Assembly: GCA_965249175.1 (NCBI GenBank) | Contig: OZ252227.1 | Location: 4,712,001 to 4,776,000 of the forward strand | Length of the DNA: 64,000 nucleotides | Direction: 5' to 3' | Source: CAZYFH01 sp965249175 | Lineage (GTDB): Bacteria; Acidobacteriota; Vicinamibacteria; Vicinamibacterales; UBA8438 | Part shown: in pieces, positions 35,734 to 44,392 of the stretch | Position numbering within the stretch: position 1 is the first letter of the stretch | How the letters are laid out: every line of letters begins with the position of its first letter | The notes under the pieces: generated by a model | What the model was told of the DNA's origin: nothing | What the model saw: the letters and a program-made list of their open reading frames with translations, nothing else | Databases searched by the model: none | Position numbers and translations under genes: made by a program

Positions 35734-37350
35734 ATGATGCGCGCTCACACGATTCTCGTGCTGTCGGCAGTCGTCGCGTGCCACACTCCGCTGTCGGGCC
35801 AGTCGCCGTCGGCGCCGCTGACCATCATCTCCCCCGACGGCCGCCGGTCTCTAGACACCCTCGACGTACGCGGACGCCAGCTCGTCCCGCTCGATGCGCT
35901 TGCCGCGCTGTTCCGGCTGGACGTTCGTGAGGACAGCGGCGGCACCCTGACGATCGGCTCCGGTGACCAAAGCGTCATCGTGACGGCAAACCAGCAGCTC
36001 GTCTCGGTGGCCGGACGCCTGGTCTCCCTCGCCTCACCGCCACGGCGGGTCGATGGCCGCTGGCTGGTGCCGGTCGACTTCATCGATCGGGCCCTGGCCC
36101 CGATCGTGTCCGAGCGGCTGGAGGTCCGGGCTCGCTCCGGACTCGTGCTGATTGGCGACGTCTACGTGCCGCGTGTCTCGGCACGCTACCGGCCTCGAAC
36201 CCGCGCGGGGCGCCTGAGCCTCGAGATCACCCCGGGTACGGACCACACCGTGTTGGAGCAACCGGGCCGCCTACGGATCCGCTTCGACGCCGATGCGGTC
36301 GACGTCGTGCGCCTCGCCCGGGCGCGTGGGGATGTCGTCCGCGACATTCGGATTGACGCCGACCTGCCGGGCCTGTCGCTCGAGCTCGGCCCGACCTACG
36401 ACTCGTATAGCGTGTCGAGCCTGCCGGCTCCGGACGGCGCGGCGCAGCTCGTGATAGACGTGCGCGCCGCCGCGCCGGCCACGACGGACGCGGTGCCGGC
36501 AGTCCCGCCCGCATCAGAACCACGACGCGCCCTGTCCCGGCCGCTGCCCCTGCCGGATGCGGCCCGCTTGCCGGACTTCGCTGAGGCCCCGGCGATTCGA
36601 ACCATCGTCATCGACGCCGGTCATGGCGGGTCCGACGAGGGCGCCATCGGTCCGGCCGGCACGCGCGAAAAGGACGTCACGCTCAGCGTCGCCATGCGCC
36701 TGCGGTCTGCGCTCGAAGGCCGGCTCGGCGCCCGGGTCATCCTCACCCGGAGCCGCGACGGCCTCGTCGAACTCGATGAACGGGCGGCCATTGCCAACAA
36801 CAACAAAGCCGACCTCTTCGTCAGCTTGCACGCCAACTCGTCGGTCAGCGCGCTCCCGGCCGGTGCCGAGGTCTTCTACCTGAGCATCGACGAGTACGGC
36901 CCCGAGGCGCGCGAGCTGGCCGAGCGCGAGGGCCAGCTGCTCCCGGTCGTCGGTGGCGGCACGCGAGAAATCGACATGATCCTCTGGGAGATGGCCCAAG
37001 CCCGATACCTCGAGCAGTCGGCTCGCCTCGCCGAGCTTGTGGAAGACGAGCTCCGGCAGCGCGTCCCGATGAGTCCCCGCGCGATCCAGCAGGCGCCGTT
37101 CCGTGTACTGGTGGGGGCCAACATGCCTGCGGTGCTCATCGAGATGGGCTTCATCTCGAACCCGGATCAGGAGCAGCAGCTCGCGGGGGTGACGTTTCAG
37201 AACGACGTCGTGGACGCGCTCGTGGCGAGCGTGCTCCGCTTTCGCGACTTCCTCGAGCGCTCGCGCCGCGCGCTGGCAAGCGGTCCCGACGCGGTGGGCG
37301 GCGGCGACCGTCGCGCCATCGACGCCAGTCAGCTACCGCCTGTGCGCTGA
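35734..37350 (+). CDS. N-acetylmuramoyl-L-alanine amidase (Amidase_3) with AMIN-like N-terminus
   Basis: 538 aa. A signal peptide (ILVLSAVVACHTPLSG, with Cys so possibly lipoprotein) precedes a copper-amine-oxidase-N-like/AMIN-like region (about 25-250) and the zinc amidase (about 285-510). The zinc ligands are His297 in VIDAGHGG, Glu in GTREKDVTL and His in LFVSLHANSS. The catalytic Glu is in VLIEMGFISN. It cleaves the peptide side chain from peptidoglycan. It is first in a tight run with the GerMN-domain gene, rph and rdgB, an order common in Acidobacteria. Confidence 0.9.
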   Translation: MMRAHTILVLSAVVACHTPLSGQSPSAPLTIISPDGRRSLDTLDVRGRQLVPLDALAALFRLDVREDSGGTLTIGSGDQSVIVTANQQLVSVAGRLVSLASPPRRVDGRWLVPVDFIDRALAPIVSERLEVRARSGLVLIGDVYVPRVSARYRPRTRAGRLSLEITPGTDHTVLEQPGRLRIRFDADAVDVVRLARARGDVVRDIRIDADLPGLSLELGPTYDSYSVSSLPAPDGAAQLVIDVRAAAPATTDAVPAVPPASEPRRALSRPLPLPDAARLPDFAEAPAIRTIVIDAGHGGSDEGAIGPAGTREKDVTLSVAMRLRSALEGRLGARVILTRSRDGLVELDERAAIANNNKADLFVSLHANSSVSALPAGAEVFYLSIDEYGPEARELAEREGQLLPVVGGGTREIDMILWEMAQARYLEQSARLAELVEDELRQRVPMSPRAIQQAPFRVLVGANMPAVLIEMGFISNPDQEQQLAGVTFQNDVVDALVASVLRFRDFLERSRRALASGPDAVGGGDRRAIDASQLPPVR

Positions 37351-37354
37351 TCGA

Positions 37355-38008
37355 ATGGCAACACTCCCGGGCACACCGGCATCCCGGTCCGCCGCAATCC
37401 GGCGTCCGTATCTGCTGGTGGGCGCCACCGTCGCCGCAGTAACAGTGGTGATTGGGCTCGTCGCATTCTTCCTACTTCGATCGTGGGAAGGGGCGCGCAA
37501 CGCGCCGGATACCGGCGCGGCAACCGGCCGTGGGGCAGCGGCCGCGCCCGCAAGCGTCACGCTATTCTACGTGGCAGAGGACGGGATGGGACTGGTGGGG
37601 TACGAGCGGGGCGTCCCCCGGGGAGCTCACACGACCGCCACCGCGCGCGCGATCGCCGAACAGCAGCTAGCCGAGGCACCGCACCCGCTCATGTCGCCGT
37701 TCCCGGAAGGCACTCGGCTGCGATCGATCTATCTTCCGGGAGATGGCATCGCGTTCGTCGATCTCAGCCGAGAGGTGACGATTGCGCACTCGGGCGGATC
37801 GCTCGACGAGCTGTTCACGGTCTATGCCATTGTCAACGCGCTGACGACCAATGTCGCCGGGATCAACGCCGTCCAGATTATGATCGAGGGTCAGGAAGTC
37901 GACACGCTGGCCGGCCACGTCGACCTCCGTCAACCCCTCGAGCCGAACACGACGTGGGTCGTGGAACCGGGTGGAGACGACGATGACCCCCCTCCTGAGG
38001 CCGGCTAG
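37355..38008 (+). CDS. GerMN-domain protein with one membrane anchor
   Basis: 217 aa. One membrane segment (YLLVGATVAAVTVVIGLVAF) is followed by an Ala/Gly linker and a GerMN (sporulation/spore germination-like) domain at about 65-205: VTLFYVAEDG, LSREVTIAHSGGSLDELFTV, YAIVNALTTNVAGINAVQI and GHVDLRQPL. GerMN domains bind cell-wall or lipoprotein complexes, and in non-sporulating bacteria the role is unknown. It starts 4 bp after the amidase stop. The stop TAG (38006-38008) falls in an R2-like CTAGTGGACTGTCAT. Confidence 0.85.
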   Translation: MATLPGTPASRSAAIRRPYLLVGATVAAVTVVIGLVAFFLLRSWEGARNAPDTGAATGRGAAAAPASVTLFYVAEDGMGLVGYERGVPRGAHTTATARAIAEQQLAEAPHPLMSPFPEGTRLRSIYLPGDGIAFVDLSREVTIAHSGGSLDELFTVYAIVNALTTNVAGINAVQIMIEGQEVDTLAGHVDLRQPLEPNTTWVVEPGGDDDDPPPEAG

Positions 38009-38045
38009 TGGACTGTCATCCGTAGCGCTGGAGATACCGCCAACC

Positions 38046-38789
38046 ATGGTCGATACCGTTCGAGTCGATGAACGCGCCGCAGCAGACCTGCGCGCGACGA
38101 AGCTGACGCCTCACTACGTGATGCACGCGGAAGGGTCGGTGCTGGTCGAGGCCGGCCACACCCGCGTGATCTGCACGGCCAGCGTGGAAGAACGCGTGCC
38201 GCCCTTCCTTCGGGGCAGCGGCAAAGGGTGGGTGACGGCCGAGTACGGCATGCTGCCCCGATCGACCTCGACCCGGTCGGCGCGGGAATCGTCCAAAGGA
38301 CGGGTCGGCGGACGGACCCAGGAGATCCAGCGCCTCATCGGTCGATCACTTCGCGCGGTGACTCGGCTGACCGACCTGGGCGAACGGACCATCTGGATCG
38401 ACTGCGACGTCATCCAAGCGGACGGCGGCACGCGGACGGCATCGATCACAGGCGGCTTCGTCGCGCTCGTGCTGGCGCTCAACACGCTTCGTGAGAAAGG
38501 CGTGCTGGCGCGGCTCCCGATCGACGACTACGTCGCGGCCATCAGCGTCGGCATCGTCGACGGCCGGGCCCTCGCGGACCTCGCGTATGAAGAGGATTCC
38601 CGGGCCGACGTCGACATGAACGTCGTCAAGACCGGCGCGGGCCGCTACATCGAGGTGCAGGGAACAGCCGAGGGCGCACCATTCGACCATACCCAGCTCG
38701 AGGAACTGCTGGCGCTCGCCGGCGCGGCCATCGACCGGCTCGTCGCCATGCAACGCGATATCGTCGGCACGCATCTCGCTCCGGCATGA
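38046..38789 (+). CDS. rph: Ribonuclease PH
   Basis: 247 aa from ATG 38046. RNase PH marks are VLVEAGHTRVICTASVEERV, GKGWVTAEYGMLPRST, EIQRLIGRSLRAV, WIDCDVIQADGGTRTASITG and DLAYEEDSRADVDMNVV. It trims tRNA 3' ends phosphorolytically. The stop overlaps the rdgB start (ATGA). It is in the operon run with the amidase and GerMN genes. The alternative upstream start at 37971 overlaps the GerMN gene and is not needed. Confidence 0.95.
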   Translation: MVDTVRVDERAAADLRATKLTPHYVMHAEGSVLVEAGHTRVICTASVEERVPPFLRGSGKGWVTAEYGMLPRSTSTRSARESSKGRVGGRTQEIQRLIGRSLRAVTRLTDLGERTIWIDCDVIQADGGTRTASITGGFVALVLALNTLREKGVLARLPIDDYVAAISVGIVDGRALADLAYEEDSRADVDMNVVKTGAGRYIEVQGTAEGAPFDHTQLEELLALAGAAIDRLVAMQRDIVGTHLAPA

Positions 38790-39397
38790 CACTCGTCGTC
38801 GCGACGACCAACCCGCACAAGCTCGCCGAGATCGAGCGGATGCTGACCGGGCTGCCGCTCGCGGTGGAACCGCTAGACCGGCACGCTCGCGTCCCGGCGC
38901 CGGAGGAGACCGGCAGCACGTTCGCCGACAACGCGCGCGACAAGGTCCGCTATTACTCGCGGGCGGTGCCGCACCTGACGGTTGCTGAAGACTCGGGTCT
39001 CGAGATCGACGCGCTCGATGGCGCGCCGGGCGTGCACTCCGCGCGGTTCAACGGCGAGACGTACACCGAGAAGTTCCGCGCAATTTACGCGCAATTGCGG
39101 GCTCGGGGCGCAACGACGAGCACGGCGCGCTTCGTCTGCGCCGTGGCGGTGGCCGAACAAGGCCAGGTCGTGTTCGAGACGATCGGTGTCGTCCACGGAC
39201 GGATCGCTGGCGCGCCGTGCGGCGAGGGCGGTTTTGGCTACGATCCGATCTTTTTCTATCCGCCGTTCGACTGCACACTGGCGGAGGTCTCACCTGAGAA
39301 GAAAGCCGCGGTGAGCCACCGCGGCGAGGCGTTTGGGGCACTGCGCGCCTTTCTGCAGGGGGGATGGCCGCCACCGACCAACCCCGTCGCGCCCTGA
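38786..39397 (+). CDS. rdgB: XTP/dITP diphosphatase (RdgB/HAM1)
   Basis: 203 aa. VATTNPHKLAEIERML, VAEDSGLEIDALDGAPGVHS, GGFGYDPIFFYPP and AVSHRGEAFGALRAF are the full set of HAM1 motifs. It hydrolyses non-canonical purine nucleotides. It is coupled to rph by a 4-bp overlap, a conserved pairing in many bacteria. Confidence 0.95.
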   Translation: MTLVVATTNPHKLAEIERMLTGLPLAVEPLDRHARVPAPEETGSTFADNARDKVRYYSRAVPHLTVAEDSGLEIDALDGAPGVHSARFNGETYTEKFRAIYAQLRARGATTSTARFVCAVAVAEQGQVVFETIGVVHGRIAGAPCGEGGFGYDPIFFYPPFDCTLAEVSPEKKAAVSHRGEAFGALRAFLQGGWPPPTNPVAP

Positions 39398-39433
39398 CAC
39401 TGGCCGCTGCCGCAGGCCGAAGGCCCCGTCTCG

Positions 39434-40243
39434 TTACGTGCCCTTCAGCGTTGCCGCGAGGCATTTCAGGACACGGTGCACACCATCCGGGCTTGCCAGC
39501 CGAAGGCGCGCACATGTCGGCCGATCGTCGTCGGCCACGATGATGGTCGTTCCCGCGCCGGCCAGGGCCGCGAACGCGTGCTCGTCGGTGAGGTCGTCGC
39601 CGATGTAGAGCGCCGCGGCAGCAGCGACCCCCATCTCGCGCAGGATCCACGCGACCGCGGCTCCCTTGTCCCAGTCGAGGTCAGGTCGCAGCTCGAACAC
39701 CCTCTTGCCGGCCTCGCGGCGCAGCGTCGGGTTGGCCGCGGCAACCTCCGCAACGGCCGCCTCCACGAGCGGCACATCTGCGGCGCCGGCGAGACGCACG
39801 TGCACCGAGACGCTGAAACGCTTGCGTTCGACGAGGACGCCATCCATGTGCCGCAACAGGCCCCGCAGACGGTCCTCAACGACGTCGAGCGTGGGCACGA
39901 ACGATGATGCGAGCTCCCGCCGTAACCCGCTGCCTGGCGGACCGGCGATGTCGAGCCCGTGATTGCCCACGTAGCCGAGCGCGTCGAGCAGCACGAACGC
40001 CCGGACCACGGCAATGTCCCGCCCGGTGACGATCGTCACCGGGCACCGGGCGGCCAGATCGGCCAGTGCGGCCCGCATCGGCTCGGCCAGCCGGGCCTCG
40101 TCGGGCCGATCGACGATCGGCGTCAGCGTGCCGTCGTAGTCGAGGAAGACCGCCAACGCGCCCACGCGCGCCGGCGCGAGCCAACGGTCCATCTCATCCG
40201 GGGCCAGCGCGGAGGGTAGGGTCAGCGCCGCGCGGGTGACCAT
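39434..40243 (-). CDS. otsB: Trehalose-6-phosphate phosphatase
   Basis: 269 aa HAD phosphatase. The nucleophile Asp is in FLDYDGTLTPIVDRPDEA, the second motif is VTIVTGRD, and the metal motif is YIGDDLTDEHAF. GNHGLDI, FSVSVHVR and FELRPDLDWDKGAAV fit OtsB. It makes trehalose from trehalose-6-phosphate. OtsA is not in the window. It converges with rdgB. Confidence 0.92.
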   Translation of the reverse strand: MVTRAALTLPSALAPDEMDRWLAPARVGALAVFLDYDGTLTPIVDRPDEARLAEPMRAALADLAARCPVTIVTGRDIAVVRAFVLLDALGYVGNHGLDIAGPPGSGLRRELASSFVPTLDVVEDRLRGLLRHMDGVLVERKRFSVSVHVRLAGAADVPLVEAAVAEVAAANPTLRREAGKRVFELRPDLDWDKGAAVAWILREMGVAAAAALYIGDDLTDEHAFAALAGAGTTIIVADDDRPTCARLRLASPDGVHRVLKCLAATLKGT

Positions 40244-40254
40244 CGGGGCAGTCT

Positions 40255-40276
40255 AACGCCAGAGCTCACGTGGGTT
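40255..40276. repeat. R1 repeat, single copy
   Basis: AACGCCAGAGCTCACGTGGG then TT. It has one substitution in the CCCC core. It lies just upstream of the otsB start. The 232-bp gap 40244-40475 otherwise shows nothing that I can support. Confidence 0.65.
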
Positions 40277-40475
40277 GACCCCGGTAGTGCGGCCCCGGCG
40301 CACGCGACCCCCATCGACAGAACTGTGTTTGGCGCAACGAGATCGTCAGACCATATCGTCAGACCATGATGCGGTGGGCGGGCCGCGCCGCCGGCGGGGT
40401 CGGCAGCGCGGCCGCACGAACTCGCCGTCGACCGCCTGCACCGTCCTGGCGTCGACCTTGCTAGATAGACGAGGC

Positions 40476-41156
40476 ATGAGGTACGCCTTCGACACGCCGT
40501 CGCTGGAACCGCCCGTCGACAACTCGACTGTGTTCATCGCGACCGAGGACGTGCTGGCCCGCTGGACCGGATGCGTGGCGGCGCCCTCGGACCTACTCGC
40601 GTTCGCAGACGCTGACGCGCAGCACGCGCTCGATGTCATCCAACGGCGCCGGCCACAGGTGGTCGTGCTCGAGCAAATGTTCGTGAACACCAGCCGTGGC
40701 GAAGCACTCGTGCATCATCTGCGGTCGGACCCGGCGCTGTCGGATGTCGAGATCCGGACACTCTCGACCGAGCGCTCGTCTTCCCTTGGCCGGACACGAC
40801 CCGCGAGCGGTGTCATGCTCGCCAACATGGCTCAACCGATGCACCACGCGTCGGGGCCGATTCGTCGGGCGCGGCGGGTCAAGATGCCGAATGGCGCGGA
40901 GCTCATGGTGGACGGCGTCCCGTCCGCGCTCATCGACCTCTCGACGATGGGCGCACAGGTCGTCTCGGCGGCCGTTCTGCGCCCCAGCCAGCACGTCGGC
41001 GTCGTCCTGACCAACGTCGACGCCCAGCATCGGGCCCCGGCGTCCGTGGCCTGGTCGATGCTCGAGCTCGCCCGTGACGCGGCAACCTATCGCGCGGGGC
41101 TCTCATTCGGCGATTCGCACCCGGAGTTCCTGTCGGTGACGTCGGACCCGGATTAG
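40476..41156 (+). CDS. Degenerate receiver plus PilZ-like protein
   Basis: 226 aa from ATG 40476. The first 120 residues have the strand/helix spacing of a response-regulator receiver (NSTVFIATEDVLARW, RRRPQVVVLEQMF), but the phospho-acceptor position is Glu66 and the acidic pair and Lys are not recognisable. The second half (RRARRVKMPNGAELMVDG, SALIDLSTMGAQVVS, VAWSMLE, YRAGLSF) has the PilZ pattern, with RRARR before it and DLSTMGA as the D/NxSxxG motif. It therefore probably senses c-di-GMP without phosphorylation. The function of the pseudo-receiver is unknown. Confidence 0.7.
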   Translation: MRYAFDTPSLEPPVDNSTVFIATEDVLARWTGCVAAPSDLLAFADADAQHALDVIQRRRPQVVVLEQMFVNTSRGEALVHHLRSDPALSDVEIRTLSTERSSSLGRTRPASGVMLANMAQPMHHASGPIRRARRVKMPNGAELMVDGVPSALIDLSTMGAQVVSAAVLRPSQHVGVVLTNVDAQHRAPASVAWSMLELARDAATYRAGLSFGDSHPEFLSVTSDPD

Positions 41157-41163
41157 ATCCTCC

Positions 41164-41193
41164 GCGGAGGGGTTCGGCGGCGCAGCCCCCGTC
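41164..41193. repeat. R3 repeat, copy 3
   Basis: GGAGGGGTTCGGCGGCGCAG then CCCCCGTC. It has two small changes from the other R3 copies. It lies directly before the dipeptidase stop, between convergent genes. Confidence 0.65.
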
Positions 41194-42450
41194 CTAATTG
41201 GACGCCACGCGCTCGACCTCTCGCATGACGCGCAGCAGGTTGCCGCCCCAGAGCCGCGCGATCTCGGCCTCCGTGTAACCCCGGCGCACGAGCTCGAGCG
41301 TGACGTTGAACGTTTCGCTGGCGTCACCCCACCCCAAGACCCCGCCACCGCCGTCGAAGTCCGAGCTGATCCCCACGTGGTCGAGACCGATGAGGCCAAC
41401 GGCGTAGTCGATGTGATCGACGAAGTCGGCGACGGTCGCGTCGGGAAACCGGTTGTCGAGCGCCTCGAGACGTCCCACGTAATCGAGGTGGGGCTCCGTG
41501 CCTAGCTCCTCCGGCTGTTGACCGGGGATCATGCCGAATTCGGCGCGGAGTCGCGCGTACGCCACCCGCCGGCGGCCGGCGGCCTCGGTGAGGAACGCGC
41601 CGAGCGCGACCGTCTGCAAGACGCCCCCGCTGCCCCGGAGCGCCTCCAGTTGCTCGTCGTCCATGTTCCGCGGGTGTTCGTGCAAGGCTGCAACGCTCGA
41701 GTGCGACGCGATGACCGGGGCGGCAGATAGTCGGGTGGCGTCAAGCATGGCCTGCTTCGACACGTGGGAAACATCGATCATGATGCCGAGGCGGTTCATT
41801 TCGGCGACCACCTCGGCGCCGAACGGGCTCACACCCCCATGCTCCGCGGCATCGTCTCCCAGGCGCTCCTGAGGCGTCGCCGAATCCGCGATGTCGTTGT
41901 GCCCACCATGCGCGAGCGTGATGTAGCGCGCGCCGAGCTCGTGATAGGTCTCCAGCAACGACAGGTCGGTGCCGATGACGTAGCCGTTCTCGATGCCGAT
42001 TGCCGCGACCAGCTTGCCGCTCGCCGCGATGCGCTCGATGTCATCCGCCGAGTACGCGATCTCGATCTCGTCTGGGTACATCTCATCCGCCATGCGATGG
42101 ATTGCCTCGAACTTGATCATGGCGTCGGTTGCCGCCTGCGCGTAGTTCTCCGTTGTCCGCTCGGTCTGGCCGACGTAGACGACAAAGAACGCCACGTCGA
42201 GCCCGCCCTCGCGCATCTTCGGGAGATCGACCTGACGATCGCCCCGCGTCCCAGGATCGACGTCGCGTGTCGCGAAGTTGAGCGGGATGTCGTCGTGCGT
42301 ATCGATCGTCAGGACCCGTTGGTGAACGCTGCGTGCCAATTCGACGAGCTCCACTTCCGCCCGTTCCTCGGGCGTCAGCGAGTCGCCGCAACCGCTGATC
42401 GCCGCCCCCAGGCAGACAGCGATCATCTGTCTTTTCCGAATGTCTCTCAT
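41194..42450 (-). CDS. Membrane dipeptidase (M19, renal dipeptidase-like), lipoprotein
   Basis: 418 aa from ATG 42450. A lipoprotein signal (MRDIRKRQMIAVCLGAAISGC, lipobox ISGC) is followed by an M19 barrel. Zinc-site residues are His/Asp in LTIDTHDDIP, Glu in AIGIENGY, and His in MIDVSHVSKQ and VIASHSS. LGWGDAS and EIARLWGGNLLRVM close the fold. It hydrolyses dipeptides, often with D-residues, in the periplasm. The TTG at 42462 is an unlikely alternative. It is divergent from a TetR gene. Confidence 0.92.
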   Translation of the reverse strand: MRDIRKRQMIAVCLGAAISGCGDSLTPEERAEVELVELARSVHQRVLTIDTHDDIPLNFATRDVDPGTRGDRQVDLPKMREGGLDVAFFVVYVGQTERTTENYAQAATDAMIKFEAIHRMADEMYPDEIEIAYSADDIERIAASGKLVAAIGIENGYVIGTDLSLLETYHELGARYITLAHGGHNDIADSATPQERLGDDAAEHGGVSPFGAEVVAEMNRLGIMIDVSHVSKQAMLDATRLSAAPVIASHSSVAALHEHPRNMDDEQLEALRGSGGVLQTVALGAFLTEAAGRRRVAYARLRAEFGMIPGQQPEELGTEPHLDYVGRLEALDNRFPDATVADFVDHIDYAVGLIGLDHVGISSDFDGGGGVLGWGDASETFNVTLELVRRGYTEAEIARLWGGNLLRVMREVERVASN

Positions 42451-42550
42451 TCGAGTGAGCAAATATTACATCGGCCCACGCCTTCCGGTGTCCTGGTGCT
42501 CTAGAGCACTGAAAGCCTCGGATTACCGCCTCGGTCCCACGCACGTCTTA

Positions 42551-42600
42551 CGCATCCAGTTATACTTGAACGGTCTACTATATATTGATACATTGCACCC
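42551..42600 (+). promoter_or_regulatory. AT-rich divergent promoter region of the TetR and dipeptidase genes
   Basis: This stretch is strikingly AT-rich for the window. TTGAAC (42566-42571) followed 16 nt later by GATACA (42588-42593) can be read as -35/-10. TATATATTGAT overlaps. If it is used, the tetR transcript starts at about 42600, next to the GTG at 42602, so it would be leaderless. No clear operator palindrome was found. Confidence 0.4.
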
Positions 42601-42601
42601 G

Positions 42602-43204
42602 GTGGGCCGCCAAAGTGACGCGCGCCGTCGACTGCTCAACGCCGCTCACGCCCTGTTTCACGACCGGGGCTACGAAGCGGTCGGAGTCGCTGAGTTGTGC
42701 TCTGTCGCCGATGTCAACAAAGGGAGCTTCTATCACTTCTTTGCCTCGAAGCGCGACCTGATGCTCGAGGTGGTTGCGGGTGCCTGGGACGAAACGGGCT
42801 TGCTCGCCAAGTGGGAGGCCTCGCCTCCGGGACAGCCGCTCGCCCAGCTCCGGCGATACCTCCGGGACCTTTTCGCCTATCACTATGCGAGCCTCGAGAA
42901 CGGCGGCCGCGTCCGCGGCTCGTTGCTTGGCAATCTCGCACTGGAGCTGAGCGCGCGCGACGCCGGCGCGGCTGATTGGCTCCGGGAGCAGTTCGCCCGA
43001 GAAACGCGGGCGTTTCGGCACCTCATCGGAGCGGCGGTCGAACGCGGTGAGGTGAGGGTCGCGGACCCCGACCGGACGGCGGAGGCCCTCGTGGCATGTG
43101 TGCAGGGGCTGCTCCTCCTGGCGAAGGTGCGCAATGACCTTGGCGTTCTCCCGGCCAACGAGGGCGAGCTGCTCAGACTGGCCGGAGTCCAGCAACATAA
43201 CTGA
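42602..43204 (+). CDS. TetR/AcrR-family transcriptional regulator
   Basis: About 200 aa. The N-terminal helix-turn-helix reads RRRLLNAAHALFHDRGYEAV, GVAELCSVADVNKGSFYHFF and SKRDLMLEVV. The C-terminal ligand domain has LRRYLRDLFAYHY and ALVACVQGLLLLAKV, as in TetR_C_6-type repressors. The start is uncertain: GTG 42602 and TTG 42593 are in frame, with no Shine-Dalgarno and no ATG. It lies 14 bp upstream of the class V aminotransferase and probably regulates it or the divergent dipeptidase. Confidence 0.88.
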   Translation: MGRQSDARRRLLNAAHALFHDRGYEAVGVAELCSVADVNKGSFYHFFASKRDLMLEVVAGAWDETGLLAKWEASPPGQPLAQLRRYLRDLFAYHYASLENGGRVRGSLLGNLALELSARDAGAADWLREQFARETRAFRHLIGAAVERGEVRVADPDRTAEALVACVQGLLLLAKVRNDLGVLPANEGELLRLAGVQQHN

Positions 43205-43218
43205 CCGGTCAACATCAG

Positions 43219-44379
43219 ATGTCGTCGCCATACAAGCGCCTGTTCTCTCTTCCCCACGGGCTCCACTACCTGAACTGTGCGTACATGGCGCCGCTTTCCA
43301 GGCGCGTCGCGGACGCAGGGCGGGCCGCCATCGAGCGGCTGGAAGCGCCGAGTCGCATTCAGGTGCCGGACTTCTTCGAGCACAGCGACGCCGCGCGTCG
43401 GTTGTTCGCTCGACTCATCAACGTCGCAGATCACCGGCGAATCGCCATCGTTCCGTCCGTCTCGTACGCGATGGCCACCGTCGCCAAGAACCTGCGGATG
43501 AAACCCGACCAGAATATCGTCGTGATCGATGAGCAGTTTCCGAGCAACGTCTACTCCTGGCGCCGTGCGTGCGCGGACGCTGGCGCCGAGCTGCGCGTCG
43601 TGGCGGCCCCACGTACGGATGGCACGCTAGCCGCGGCGTGGAACGATGCGGTCGTGGCGGCGATCGACCGTCGCACCGCCCTCGTCACGGTCCCGCAGCT
43701 GCACTGGACCGACGGCACGCGATTCGACCTCGACGAGATCGGCCAGCGCGCCCGTGCGTGCGGCGCGGGTTTCGTCATTGACGGCACACAGTCCGTGGGC
43801 GCGGTGCCGCTCGATTGCGCGCGTCTCCGTCCGGATGCGGTTGCATGCGCCGGATACAAGTGGCTGACCGGGCCGTATGCGGCCGGCCTGGCGTTCTTCG
43901 GAGCGGCGTACGACGACGGCGTCCCGCTCGAGGAGAACTGGATCACGCGTGAAGGGAGTGAGGACTTCGCGGGCCTCGTACGGTACCGCGACGAGTACCA
44001 GCCGGGCGCCATTCGCTACGACGTGGGTGAGCGGTCGAATTTCGTGCTGCTGCCGATGCTGTGCGCCGCGCTCGAGCAAGTTGTCGAGTGGGGTCCAGAG
44101 ACCGTCTCTGCGTATACGCGCGAGCTGCTCAGTGGCGCAGTGCCGCAACTCCGCGAGCTCGGCTGCCGGGTCGAAGACGACGCGTGGCGCGCCCCGCATC
44201 TGCTGGGCGTGCGGGTCCCGACCGACCTCGACGTCGCGAGCCTGGCGCGCGAGCTTGCGCGACGTCAGGTCAGTGTGTCGGTGAGAGGCGACGCGATCCG
44301 CGTCGCGCCGCACCTCTATAACGAGCCCGACGATGTCACGGCCCTCGTGGCGGTCATCCGAGAGGCTCGATCCAGCTAG
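43219..44379 (+). CDS. Class V aminotransferase family protein (kynureninase/cysteine desulfurase-like)
   Basis: A 386-aa PLP enzyme. HYLNCAYMAPLSRRVADAGR and ARLINVADHRRIAIVPSVSY open the fold. VIDEQFPSNVYSWRR, VTVPQLHWTDGTRFDLDEIG and FVIDGTQSVGAVPLDC follow. The PLP lysine is in CAGYKWLTGPYAAG. RVAPHLYNEPDDV ends it. The substrate is unknown; members annotated as kynureninase-like or isopenicillin-N epimerase-like share this pattern. It probably forms an operon with the TetR gene. The stop TAG lies in an R2 repeat. Confidence 0.85.
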   Translation: MSSPYKRLFSLPHGLHYLNCAYMAPLSRRVADAGRAAIERLEAPSRIQVPDFFEHSDAARRLFARLINVADHRRIAIVPSVSYAMATVAKNLRMKPDQNIVVIDEQFPSNVYSWRRACADAGAELRVVAAPRTDGTLAAAWNDAVVAAIDRRTALVTVPQLHWTDGTRFDLDEIGQRARACGAGFVIDGTQSVGAVPLDCARLRPDAVACAGYKWLTGPYAAGLAFFGAAYDDGVPLEENWITREGSEDFAGLVRYRDEYQPGAIRYDVGERSNFVLLPMLCAALEQVVEWGPETVSAYTRELLSGAVPQLRELGCRVEDDAWRAPHLLGVRVPTDLDVASLARELARRQVSVSVRGDAIRVAPHLYNEPDDVTALVAVIREARSS

Positions 44380-44392
44380 TGTCCCGGGTCAG
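44376..44392. repeat. R2 repeat
   Basis: CTAGTGTCCCGGGTCAG. It provides the TAG stop of the aminotransferase and overlaps the stop of the convergent cyanophycinase gene (44389-44391). Confidence 0.6.
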
